From an uncultured Bacilli bacterium (GTDB lineage Bacteria; Bacillota_I; Bacilli_A; RF39; UBA660), in the NCBI GenBank assembly GCA_910577075.1, contig CAJTKV010000048.1:1-11507 (forward strand): DNA of 11,507 nucleotides, in the 5' to 3' direction. The translations under genes and the position numbers were made by a program. A model generated the notes under the pieces. That model saw nothing but the letters and a program-made list of their open reading frames with translations. It had not been told where the DNA came from and searched no databases. Below, one piece after another: positions 1 through 5,891 of this stretch (the first letter of the stretch is position 1; the number at the start of each line of letters is the position of its first letter).

Positions 1-104
1 CCTCGTGAAGTAAGAACCGTTGAAGACTACAACGTTGATAGGCTAGAGGTGGAAGCATGGCAACATGTTGAGCTGACTAGTACTAATAGTTCGAGGATTT
101 AACC
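1..104 (+). rRNA. 23S ribosomal RNA, 3' end (partial)
   Basis: This is the last roughly 100 nt of a large-subunit rRNA gene whose 5' part lies outside the window. It is recognised from the conserved domain VI segment, including 'gttgatagg', 'gtggaagcatggcaacatg', 'gagctgactagtactaata' and the terminal 'tcgagg-ttaacc'. The 3' boundary is set by homology at about 104 and may be off by a few bases. A 5S gene follows after a spacer of about 48 nt with no tRNA in it. Confidence 0.95.
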
Positions 105-152
105 CTAATTGTTTGATGAATCATTATCATGTTTTTAAAGGACAAAATCCTT

Positions 153-258
153 AGTTTGTGATGATAGCTTAGTGGACACACCTCTTCCCATCCCGAACAG
201 AGAAGTTAAGCACTAAAACGCCGACGATAGTGTAAGCGAAAATAGGAAGTTGCAAACT
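153..258 (+). rRNA. 5S ribosomal RNA
   Basis: This 5S rRNA gene is recognised from the conserved 'cacacctcttcccatcccga' and 'gaagttaagc' segments and the 'cgccgacgatagt' helix. The ends 'agtttg' (153-158) and 'caaact' (253-258) pair to form helix I, which fixes the boundaries at about 106 nt, slightly shorter than usual. The short spacer before it contains a small AAGGA/TCCTT hairpin (138-152), possibly a processing signal. A T run and a separate terminator hairpin follow. Confidence 0.93.
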
Positions 259-277
259 TTTTTTTTGATTTATTTTT

Positions 278-302
278 GGATTCTCTTTTGAATCCTTTTT
301 TT
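278..302 (+). terminator. Rho-independent terminator of the rRNA operon
   Basis: The arms GGATTC (278-283) and GAATCC (290-295) form a 6-bp stem with a 6-nt loop, followed by seven T. It lies 20 nt after the 5S gene and would end the rRNA transcript. Confidence 0.8.
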
Positions 303-429
303 ATTGTAAAATATTAATAAATAATAAAATTATAATGATAAACAATACTTAGTTGTTAAAAAATTTTATTATTTCAGAAAAAGAAAAAATCCTAATAGTA
401 AAATAAATGGTAAAATTAATATAAAGATA

Positions 430-459
430 TTGCTATCCATATTTTATTGTTGATATAAT
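430..459 (+). promoter_or_regulatory. Probable housekeeping promoter of tsaE
   Basis: A perfect TATAAT (454-459) is preceded by TG at 451-452, giving an extended -10. A fair -35, TTGCTA (430-435), lies 18 nt upstream. The predicted start of transcription is near 466, so the leader would be only about 12 nt. Confidence 0.6.
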
Positions 460-477
460 CTTAATAGGTGATAAAGA

Positions 478-930
478 ATGGATTACAAATATACATCAAG
501 AAGCGAAAGCGACACAATGGAACTAGCTGAAAATATCGAATCAGAAAAATTCCCAGGAATGGTGATCTGTTTAGATGGTGAATTAGGAAGTGGTAAGACT
601 GTATTCGTTAAGGGCTTTGCCAAGTCTTTAGGAATTAATGAAAATATTACCAGTCCAACATTTAACATTGTAAAAGAATATGAAAACGGAGAAATGCCAC
701 TTAACCATATGGACGTATATCGTTTAGAAGAAAGTGATGCAACGATTGGCTTTAATGATTATTTTCAAAGCGAAGCAGTAACAATCATAGAGTGGTCGGA
801 ACTTATCAAAGACAAATTACCTGATGAGAGACTTGACATTAAATTTAGAGTAATTGATGAGAATACGCGTATTATAATTTTAAAACCATATGGACAAAAA
901 TATGAAGATTTAGTTAATTATGTATTATAA
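478..930 (+). CDS. tsaE: tRNA t6A biosynthesis ATPase TsaE
   Basis: TsaE is the small P-loop ATPase that, with TsaB and TsaD, drives threonylcarbamoyl transfer to A37 of ANN-decoding tRNAs in the cytoplasm. The 150-aa protein has the family's usual size. It shows the Walker A motif GELGSGKT (about residues 34-41), the conserved TSPTF (58-62), HMDVYRL (77-83) and the IEWSE segment (104-108). The ATG follows AGGTG (466-470) with 7-nt spacing. The gene is single: it has its own promoter and a strong terminator at 970-1004. Its partners tsaB and tsaD lie about 2.9 kb downstream, beyond an unrelated block of genes. The assignment is secure from the motifs. Confidence 0.95.
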   Translation: MDYKYTSRSESDTMELAENIESEKFPGMVICLDGELGSGKTVFVKGFAKSLGINENITSPTFNIVKEYENGEMPLNHMDVYRLEESDATIGFNDYFQSEAVTIIEWSELIKDKLPDERLDIKFRVIDENTRIIILKPYGQKYEDLVNYVL

Positions 931-969
931 GGTATCATTAGATATATTTAAAATAAAAAAATACACGCC

Positions 970-1004
970 AAAAGTAGATTATACAAAATAATTTACTTTT
1001 TTTT
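970..1004 (+). terminator. Rho-independent terminator after tsaE
   Basis: A 13-bp stem with one G-T wobble (970-982 paired with 988-1000) closes a 5-nt loop. Eight T run from 997 to 1004. It isolates tsaE from the sigma-factor gene. Confidence 0.8.
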
Positions 1005-1012
1005 AATTTATT

Positions 1013-1044
1013 TGAAACTTTTTAAACAAATATACGATTATAAT
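1013..1044 (+). promoter_or_regulatory. ECF-type autoregulatory promoter of the sigma gene
   Basis: TGAAAC (1013-1018) is followed after 16 nt by CGAT (1035-1038). This is close to the TGAAAC-N16/17-CGTA or CGTC promoters known for Bacillus ECF factors such as SigW and SigM. A TATAAT (1039-1044) lies directly after it, but its only -35-like partner (TTGAAA, 1012-1017) is 21 nt away, too far for a good housekeeping promoter. The likely reading is autoregulation by the downstream sigma factor, possibly with weak housekeeping input. Confidence 0.6.
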
Positions 1045-1059
1045 AGTGAGGTGAACAAA

Positions 1060-1602
1060 ATGATCGATCAGGAAACCTTAGATGTATTTGATAAACTTTA
1101 TTACTCTTCATATCAAGATGTTCTTAAATATGTTATATGCCATTGCCAAAACATTGATAATGTTAAAGATATTATTCAAAACATCTATTTAGATGTATTT
1201 AACAAAATTAAAAGAGATAAAAAAATTACTATTAATAAATTCTATATTCTAGGAATTGCAAAACATAAAGTAAACGATTATTATCGCTTTAATTATAAAG
1301 CTAAAATTACGTCTATATTCTCACGAAAGAAAGATAATAATGAAATAAGCATAATAGATACTATAGCATCAGATATAGACCTTGAAAGTGAATTAATCAA
1401 GGAAGAAAATATAAATTGTGTTTGGAATTATCTAAAAAGAAAAAATGTAATAGTATCTAAGATATTTTATCTTTACTATTATATGGATTTTAGCATAAAA
1501 GACATTGCTAACGAACTAAGTATAAGTGAATCAAATGTAAAAAATTATTTATATAGGACATTAAAAGAGCTTAATGTTCTCATAAAAGATAGGGGTGAAT
1601 AA
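1060..1602 (+). CDS. ECF-type (sigma-70 family) RNA polymerase sigma factor
   Basis: This 180-aa protein would direct RNA polymerase to a special set of promoters, usually for envelope or stress responses. Region 2 spans about residues 8-78, with the DNVKDIIQNIYLDVFNKI core at 33-50. Region 4 covers about 119-175, with a helix-turn-helix around FSIKDIANELSISESNVKNYLYRTLKEL. The start is placed at ATG 1060, which follows TGAGGTG (1047-1053) at 6 nt. The frame stays open upstream to a TTG at 1012, but that extension would run through the promoter. The putative anti-sigma gene begins 1 nt after the stop, the usual pairing. The inducing signal and the exact ECF group cannot be read from the sequence. 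Confidence 0.9.
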   Translation: MIDQETLDVFDKLYYSSYQDVLKYVICHCQNIDNVKDIIQNIYLDVFNKIKRDKKITINKFYILGIAKHKVNDYYRFNYKAKITSIFSRKKDNNEISIIDTIASDIDLESELIKEENINCVWNYLKRKNVIVSKIFYLYYYMDFSIKDIANELSISESNVKNYLYRTLKELNVLIKDRGE

Positions 1603-1603
1603 A

Positions 1604-2284
1604 ATGCCAAAAAAACATAATATGAAAGCAATATTTGAAAGCAATTTTAATGCACAAAAAATGCGAACTCAAATATTGAAAGAGCTAGAAAGGAAAAACA
1701 ATAATTATATGAATAAAATTTTAAAGTATGCATTGCCTATGTGTGTAATAGCAATGATATGTGGTGTACTAATTATAAATAATAATCCATTATTTCTAAA
1801 GGAAGCAGAAAAAACAACTCAAGACATAAAAAATATTATCGAAATAAACCAACTAAAAAGTATAAGTGAAAAAAGGATAGATGCAATAACAAGAGATATA
1901 AATGAAAAAAGTGATTGGTTAGATAAATTAAAAGATGAAATAATTGTTCCCAAAGATTTAGATAAATCTAGCTATTACGGAATATATACGAAAGATAATA
2001 AAACAAAAAAATATACAATACTTAACTGTTACGTTTATGAATATTATAACGAATTATATAGAAGTGTTCGCATATCCTTTTCTAAGAATAATAAACCAAT
2101 TAGAGACTACGGTTTTTCTGAATTAAATAGTGTTTCCAAAATCAACAATATAGAGTTAAAAATATATCAATACGAAAAGACATATTTTACAGAATTTAAA
2201 TATAATGGTTATAATTTTGATATTGAAGTTAACAATTTAAATTTAGAAGAATTGGTAAAAATATTAGAAAGCATAATTAAATAA
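1604..2284 (+). CDS. Putative membrane-anchored anti-sigma factor
   Basis: This 226-aa protein has a short basic cytoplasmic N-terminus (about 1-38), one membrane segment (about 39-59, ILKYALPMCVIAMICGVLII) and an outside domain of about 165 residues. That topology, plus its place 1 nt after an ECF sigma gene, suggests it binds and silences the sigma factor until an outside signal is sensed. No zinc-binding HxxxCxxC motif is present. The C-terminal end (YFTEFKYNGYNFDIE followed by LEELVKILESI) recalls the DUF4367-type domains of Firmicutes anti-sigma proteins; this is a resemblance, not a proven match. ATG 1604 is chosen because AGGGGTG (1591-1597) lies 6 nt upstream; an in-frame GTG at 1595 is part of that site. 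Start and stop are arranged for translational coupling. Confidence 0.65.
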   Translation: MPKKHNMKAIFESNFNAQKMRTQILKELERKNNNYMNKILKYALPMCVIAMICGVLIINNNPLFLKEAEKTTQDIKNIIEINQLKSISEKRIDAITRDINEKSDWLDKLKDEIIVPKDLDKSSYYGIYTKDNKTKKYTILNCYVYEYYNELYRSVRISFSKNNKPIRDYGFSELNSVSKINNIELKIYQYEKTYFTEFKYNGYNFDIEVNNLNLEELVKILESIIK

Positions 2285-2300
2285 ACCACATAAAAACGAA

Positions 2301-2323
2301 AAAATACCATAAGGTATTTTTTT
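2301..2323 (+). terminator. Rho-independent terminator of the sigma/anti-sigma operon
   Basis: The arms AAAATACC (2301-2308) and GGTATTTT (2313-2320) pair with a 4-nt loop, and T continues to 2323. It ends the two-gene operon 16 nt after the stop codon. Confidence 0.75.
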
Positions 2324-2325
2324 CA

Positions 2326-2334
2326 TGCTATAAT
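2326..2334 (+). promoter_or_regulatory. Extended -10 promoter of the GNAT gene
   Basis: TGC directly before a perfect TATAAT (2329-2334) makes an extended -10. The terminator hairpin occupies the -35 region, and no -35 match is seen. The predicted leader is about 17 nt. Confidence 0.55.
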
Positions 2335-2357
2335 TAAAATAATTAAGGAGATTTGCT

Positions 2358-2855
2358 ATGGAAAATTATGATTTTGTGTTTGAATCAGATAATATATGTT
2401 ATATAAAAATGACAGAAATATTAATTAACGAATACATGGCTATGTATATGAATCAAGATCTTCAGCACCAATTATTTAAAAATACTTTTTCTTCAGAAGC
2501 AATATTTAATTGGTTACAATCACAATTAGCAAATAATAATAATAATAATACAATACTCTCTATGATTGAAAAATCAACATATGAATTTATTGGGAATTTA
2601 GAGATTATTTCAGAAGAAAAAAATATGAACGAAATAATTATATCCATTACACCGAACCAACAAAATAAACATTTTGGCAGAGAGGCAATGGAAGCCATTG
2701 CACAATATTGTTACGATGTAAAAGATGCAAGTCTAGTGTATTTATATGTTAAAAAGGAAAATAAAAGAGCAATTCGTTGTTATGAAAATGCGGGATTTAG
2801 CATTAATGGTCCAGGTATAACTGACGAGGACATTCAAATGATTTATCCTAAGTAA
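2358..2855 (+). CDS. GNAT family N-acetyltransferase (RimJ/RimL-like)
   Basis: This 165-aa protein is a likely acetyl-CoA-dependent acetyltransferase. The acetyl-CoA binding region is NQQNKHFGREAMEAIAQYCYD (about 101-121). The family's C-terminal segment KENKRAIRCYENAGF is also clear, with the tyrosine that usually serves as the general acid. The substrate cannot be told; relatives acetylate protein N-termini, antibiotics or small amines. The ATG has a strong AAGGAG (2345-2350) at 7 nt. Residues 59-64 are six asparagines encoded by an AAT repeat, probably a surface loop. The gene stands alone between a terminator and the promoter-like block at 2877. It may be an accessory gene carried with the sigma block. 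Confidence 0.8.
   Translation: MENYDFVFESDNICYIKMTEILINEYMAMYMNQDLQHQLFKNTFSSEAIFNWLQSQLANNNNNNTILSMIEKSTYEFIGNLEIISEEKNMNEIIISITPNQQNKHFGREAMEAIAQYCYDVKDASLVYLYVKKENKRAIRCYENAGFSINGPGITDEDIQMIYPK
2532..2549 (+). repeat. (AAT)6 trinucleotide repeat inside the GNAT gene
   Basis: Six AAT units in frame encode Asn59-Asn64. Copy-number change would alter loop length without shifting the reading frame. Confidence 0.85.
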
Positions 2856-2876
2856 TTTCACAAAATTGAGTTACAA

Positions 2877-2909
2877 TGAAACTTTTTACTAAAAATAAGA
2901 AACTATAAT
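2877..2909 (+). promoter_or_regulatory. Promoter-like block shared with the sigma gene
   Basis: TGAAACTTTTTA (2877-2888) is identical over 12 nt to the block before the sigma gene (1013-1024). It is followed by TATAAT (2904-2909), then TGAGGTG (2912-2918), again matching the sigma-gene leader. The CG step of the ECF -10 element is missing here (GAAA at the N16 position). It may therefore be a weak or diverged ECF target, or a housekeeping promoter. Confidence 0.45.
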
Positions 2910-2928
2910 TATGAGGTGCATAATTAAT

Positions 2929-3399
2929 ATGAAAAAAACACTTGCAAATGGATTAATATTTATAGGGTTAATAACTTGCTTATTTGGCTATAAAGGCAAG
3001 GATACTTCACTTGAGGATGCTAAAGAAATTTATTTTAACAAGATAATTGATAAAACAACTATTGATTTTAAACTTCCAAAGGGGTGGAATTATGAAGAAC
3101 TCCCTCTAGAAGAAGGAGATAAATTATCATTAAAGATATATGATGAGTCCAGTAATAAATATATGACATTATATTATCTTGACAACCCTGTTGGTGTCTG
3201 TGGAACAGGAAGAACTTCAAAAGACGTGACAATTAGTAATAATAAGATTGCTATTATGGGTTACTATGACGGGAAAAAACAATGGGATGATATTATTTTT
3301 CCTAACACAGCTCCCAATGTCATTTTCATAAACGAAAACCTAGAAGATGAAGATACCATAGAAATATTAAAAACTATTACAATTTCTCAAGCAGATTAA
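2929..3399 (+). CDS. Exported or lipoprotein-like protein of unknown function
   Basis: This 156-aa protein starts with a signal-peptide-like segment: two lysines, then a hydrophobic stretch to about residue 20. LITC at 14-17 resembles a lipobox, but Thr at -1 is unusual, so lipidation is uncertain. The rest (about 21-156) is soluble and mixed in charge, with no family I recognise. ATG 2929 is chosen because GAGGTG (2913-2918) lies 10 nt upstream. An earlier in-frame ATG at 2911 overlaps that site and would put six extra residues before the signal. The upstream region resembles that of the ECF sigma gene, so it may belong to that regulon and act at the cell surface. A weak hairpin overlaps its end. 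Confidence 0.65.
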   Translation: MKKTLANGLIFIGLITCLFGYKGKDTSLEDAKEIYFNKIIDKTTIDFKLPKGWNYEELPLEEGDKLSLKIYDESSNKYMTLYYLDNPVGVCGTGRTSKDVTISNNKIAIMGYYDGKKQWDDIIFPNTAPNVIFINENLEDEDTIEILKTITISQAD

Positions 3400-3421
3400 A
3401 CCATATAGGAAATCTGCTTTT
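3389..3421 (+). terminator. Weak terminator overlapping the stop codon
   Basis: AAGCAGATT (3389-3397) pairs with AATCTGCTT (3411-3419) over 9 bp with a 13-nt loop, but only four T follow. The left arm lies within the last codons of the exported-protein gene. Confidence 0.5.
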
Positions 3422-3425
3422 AAAG

Positions 3426-3434
3426 TGGTATAAT
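3426..3434 (+). promoter_or_regulatory. Extended -10 promoter of the tsaB-rimI-tsaD operon
   Basis: TGG precedes a perfect TATAAT (3429-3434). No convincing -35 is seen. The predicted leader is about 13 nt and begins just before the GAGG site (3443-3446). Confidence 0.55.
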
Positions 3435-3453
3435 ACACATATGAGGAAGTGAA

Positions 3454-3792
3454 ATGATGAAAGATAAGTTTATTACCATAATTCACATGCTGATATTTAT
3501 TTTAGCAGCGACGAGTTGCCTATGGTTAAATATAAAATATCTCATTATAGGTCTTATTATATATTGGTTGCAAATACTTATCTTTGATTCATGTGTTCTC
3601 TCTATCGCCCAATTTAAAAACACCGATACAGTTTTTATGGGAATTTATATTAATAAGCTTATGCGCAAATTAAAATTGAGAGAATGGACAATTAAAGAGC
3701 AGAAGTTTTTCATGCGTGTTACAGAACCACTTATAGTTCTAGCATTTGCAATACTATTTCAATTAATCTTTAAGTGGCCAACACTTATCTAA
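3454..3792 (+). CDS. Small membrane protein, three predicted helices
   Basis: I do not recognise this 112-aa protein. It has hydrophobic segments at about 6-25, 28-50 and 91-108. The central loop of about 40 residues is basic near its end (INKLMRKLKLREW), so it probably lies in the cytoplasm. No catalytic motif is visible. The start could be ATG 3454 or ATG 3457; GAGGAAG (3443-3449) serves either. It is the first gene after a fresh promoter, and tsaB begins 16 nt after its stop with no terminator between. It is therefore probably transcribed with the t6A genes, although a functional link is not shown. Confidence 0.75.
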   Translation: MMKDKFITIIHMLIFILAATSCLWLNIKYLIIGLIIYWLQILIFDSCVLSIAQFKNTDTVFMGIYINKLMRKLKLREWTIKEQKFFMRVTEPLIVLAFAILFQLIFKWPTLI

Positions 3793-3808
3793 TAAAGGAG
3801 GAATTTTT

Positions 3809-4384
3809 ATGTATTCATTATTTATTGATACTCACGATAAAGATATAAATATAACACTTTTTCAAGCTGGAAAAGTGCTTGAATCGAGTATTAGAACATC
3901 AGAAAGACATCATTCTGATTTTACAATGCCGATGATAGATAATATTATAAAAAACAATAATTTAACGGTTCATGATTTAAATGAAATATTAGTTGTTAAT
4001 GGTCCTGGATCATTTACCGGTGTTCGTTTAGGTGTAACTATTGCTAAAACTTTAGCATACACGTTGAATATTCCTATAAAGACTATTACAAGCTTAGAAA
4101 GCCTTGCCATAAGCAATCCCAGTAAAGAAGAAAAATTAGCTGTTATTCACGACATTAAGGGCGTATATGGGGCAATATTTAAAAAAAATAAGTTAGCTGG
4201 CGAAATATTCTATAAATCTAATGATGAATTCGCTAAGATGGATAAAGATAAGTATTTAATTATCGAAGATGGCAATCTTGATATGGAGCGAATCTATGAG
4301 TATATGAAAAATATCAAACCTACAATCGCGCATAAAGTCAATCCTCTATATGTAAAAGTAATCGAGGCCTTAAAAAATGATTAG
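3809..4384 (+). CDS. tsaB: tRNA t6A biosynthesis scaffold protein TsaB
   Basis: TsaB is the catalytically inactive relative of TsaD that dimerises with it and recruits TsaE for t6A synthesis. The family signature VNGPGSFTGVRLGVTIAK lies at about 63-80, with the following TITSLESLA at 92-100. At 191 aa it is shorter than typical TsaB (about 210-240), the loss being in the variable C-terminal half, while the dimer-forming N-terminal lobe is intact. A very strong AAAGGAGG site lies just upstream. Its last codons overlap the start of rimI by 8 nt, indicating coupled translation. The order tsaB-rimI-tsaD is the common Firmicutes arrangement. Confidence 0.95.
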   Translation: MYSLFIDTHDKDINITLFQAGKVLESSIRTSERHHSDFTMPMIDNIIKNNNLTVHDLNEILVVNGPGSFTGVRLGVTIAKTLAYTLNIPIKTITSLESLAISNPSKEEKLAVIHDIKGVYGAIFKKNKLAGEIFYKSNDEFAKMDKDKYLIIEDGNLDMERIYEYMKNIKPTIAHKVNPLYVKVIEALKND

Positions 4385-4793
4385 AGAATTTCTTCCATCG
4401 GATATAGATTCTATAAATGAAATAGGAACTCTAATAAAAGAGAATTTTGCATCAGTTTATAAAATATCTGAACTCAATAGAGAATATGCAGGAATTTATG
4501 TCTATGTGGAAGATAATATAGTTATAGGTTTTTTAGAATATGAATATCACTTTGAAATAACTGATATAATAAATATTGCCGTATCCAAAAAACATCAAAA
4601 TAAGGGCATTGGAGCAGCTTTAATAGATTATTTAATAAATAATACTAAATCGGATAAAATCATGCTAGAAGTGTGTGAAAATAATGAAAGTGCCCTTAAT
4701 TTATATAAAAAATGTAGCTTTATGGAAATAAATAGAAGAAAGAAATATTATGACTGCCATGATGCAATAATAATGGAAAGGAAGATTTCATGA
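4377..4793 (+). CDS. rimI: RimI-type N-acetyltransferase
   Basis: RimI belongs to the GNAT family and acetylates protein N-termini, in E. coli that of ribosomal protein S18. This 138-aa protein has the acetyl-CoA loop QNKGIGA (about 74-80), the NESALNLYKKCSF segment (103-115) with Tyr110 as the likely general acid, and the C-terminal RRKKYYDCHDAIIMER typical of RimI. The position between tsaB and tsaD supports the name. It overlaps tsaB by 8 nt and tsaD by 4 nt (ATGA). It ends in TGA, which shows that TGA is a real stop codon in this genome. Its exact target here is not known. Confidence 0.88.
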   Translation: MIREFLPSDIDSINEIGTLIKENFASVYKISELNREYAGIYVYVEDNIVIGFLEYEYHFEITDIINIAVSKKHQNKGIGAALIDYLINNTKSDKIMLEVCENNESALNLYKKCSFMEINRRKKYYDCHDAIIMERKIS

Positions 4794-5806
4794 AAGATGT
4801 ATTAATAATGGGGATTGAATCTAGTTGTGATGAGACTAGTATATCAATTGTTAAAAATGGTTGTGAGGAAATAGCTACCACGGTTTTAACACAGATGGAT
4901 ACTCATGCCTTATATGGCGGAGTAGTTCCCGAAATCGCGTCTCGTATGCATACTGAAAATATCACTATGGTCTTAGAGGATGTCTTAACTAAATCGAATG
5001 TTAAAATGGAAGATATCGATGCCATTGCTGTAACATATGCTCCCGGCTTATTGGGAAGTTTACTAGTAGGCGTTGAATTTGCCAAAGTTTTAGCGCTTGT
5101 CTATGATAAACCATTAATAGCAACTCATCATATTGCTGGTCATATATATGCTAATAACCTTGTAAAAAAATTAGAATTTCCCTTATTAGCCTTAGTTGTA
5201 AGTGGCGGACATACAGAATTAGTTATGATGAAAGGAGATTATGACTTTGAGGTATTAGGAACTACCAAGGATGATGCCATAGGTGAATGCTTCGATAAAG
5301 TAGCCCGTGTATTAGGTCTACCTTATCCTGGTGGTCCTAATGTTGAAAAATATGCCAAATTAGGAAAATGGACCTATGATTTACCAAAGCCTATGGACAA
5401 TGACGAGTTAAACTTTTCTTTCAGTGGTCTTAAAAGCGCTGTCATCAATTTAAAACACAATGAAGAACAGCGTGGCAATGCCATTCGCGAATATGATTTA
5501 GCTCGTTCATTTCAAGATGTAGCATTTGATCAAGTTATTCGTAAAACGCGTTTAGCTATTGCTAAATCTGGCGCTAAAAGAGTAATTGTTGCTGGAGGAG
5601 TAAGTGCCAGTGCAGAACTTAGAGAACAGATGACTAAGCTATGTGATGAATTAAAAGTCGATTTAAGTATTCCACCAATGCGATATTGTACGGATAATGC
5701 TACCATGATTGCCTGTGCTGCTTATCCACAATTCTTAAATAAAGATTTTACCGATTTTTCTTTAAGAGCTAAGAGTCAAGAGTATTTCTTTCAAAAAAAA
5801 GATTAG
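4790..5806 (+). CDS. tsaD: tRNA threonylcarbamoyladenosine transferase TsaD
   Basis: TsaD transfers the threonylcarbamoyl group from threonylcarbamoyl-AMP to A37 of ANN-decoding tRNAs. The 338-aa protein is full length. It has the N-terminal GIESSCDETS (8-17), the metal-binding HIAGH (His114 and His118), SGGHTEL (138-144), FSFSGLKSAV (209-218), VAGGVSASAELR (267-278) and TDNATMIA (301-308) with Asp302 as the third metal ligand. The start ATG overlaps the rimI stop in an ATGA junction, and an AAGGAAG site precedes it. A strong terminator overlaps its stop codon and closes the operon. The gene for TsaC/Sua5, which makes the activated donor, is not in the window. Confidence 0.97.
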   Translation: MKDVLIMGIESSCDETSISIVKNGCEEIATTVLTQMDTHALYGGVVPEIASRMHTENITMVLEDVLTKSNVKMEDIDAIAVTYAPGLLGSLLVGVEFAKVLALVYDKPLIATHHIAGHIYANNLVKKLEFPLLALVVSGGHTELVMMKGDYDFEVLGTTKDDAIGECFDKVARVLGLPYPGGPNVEKYAKLGKWTYDLPKPMDNDELNFSFSGLKSAVINLKHNEEQRGNAIREYDLARSFQDVAFDQVIRKTRLAIAKSGAKRVIVAGGVSASAELREQMTKLCDELKVDLSIPPMRYCTDNATMIACAAYPQFLNKDFTDFSLRAKSQEYFFQKKD

Positions 5807-5836
5807 TAAAGTAACACACTTACTAATCTTTTTTTT
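5793..5836 (+). terminator. Strong terminator overlapping the tsaD stop
   Basis: GATTAGTAA-A-GT (5801-5812) pairs with ACTTACTAATC (5818-5828) with one bulged A. It is flanked by an A run (5793-5800) and eight T (5829-5836). The left arm includes the last codon and the stop. Confidence 0.88.
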
Positions 5837-5856
5837 ATTATAATTAAGTATCAATA

Positions 5857-5865
5857 TGGTATAAT
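5857..5865 (+). promoter_or_regulatory. Extended -10 promoter of the phosphoketolase gene
   Basis: TGG precedes a perfect TATAAT (5860-5865). No good -35 is present at 17 nt. The predicted leader is about 20 nt, with AGGGAG at 5878-5883. Confidence 0.6.
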
Positions 5866-5891
5866 TATGAATAGAATAGGGAGTGTTAAGT

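Noticed and set aside
105..152. A tRNA in the 23S-5S spacer
   Set aside because: The spacer is only about 48 nt and shows no cloverleaf; only a small AAGGA/TCCTT hairpin is present.
303..453. A riboswitch or small RNA between the rRNA terminator and tsaE
   Set aside because: The stretch is very AT-rich with no stable hairpin or conserved motif, and the tsaE promoter lies at its end.
1012..1059. Upstream TTG start extending the sigma factor by 16 residues
   Set aside because: The extension overlaps the promoter elements and has no ribosome site; ATG 1060 has TGAGGTG at 6 nt.
2840..2895. A terminator after the GNAT gene
   Set aside because: TTTCA and TGAAA can pair, but the loop is long and the stem weak, and the right arm coincides with the shared promoter block.
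4790..4793. Possible mycoplasma code (TGA as tryptophan)
   Set aside because: rimI ends at TGA in a normal ATGA overlap with tsaD, and tryptophans in conserved motifs are TGG.
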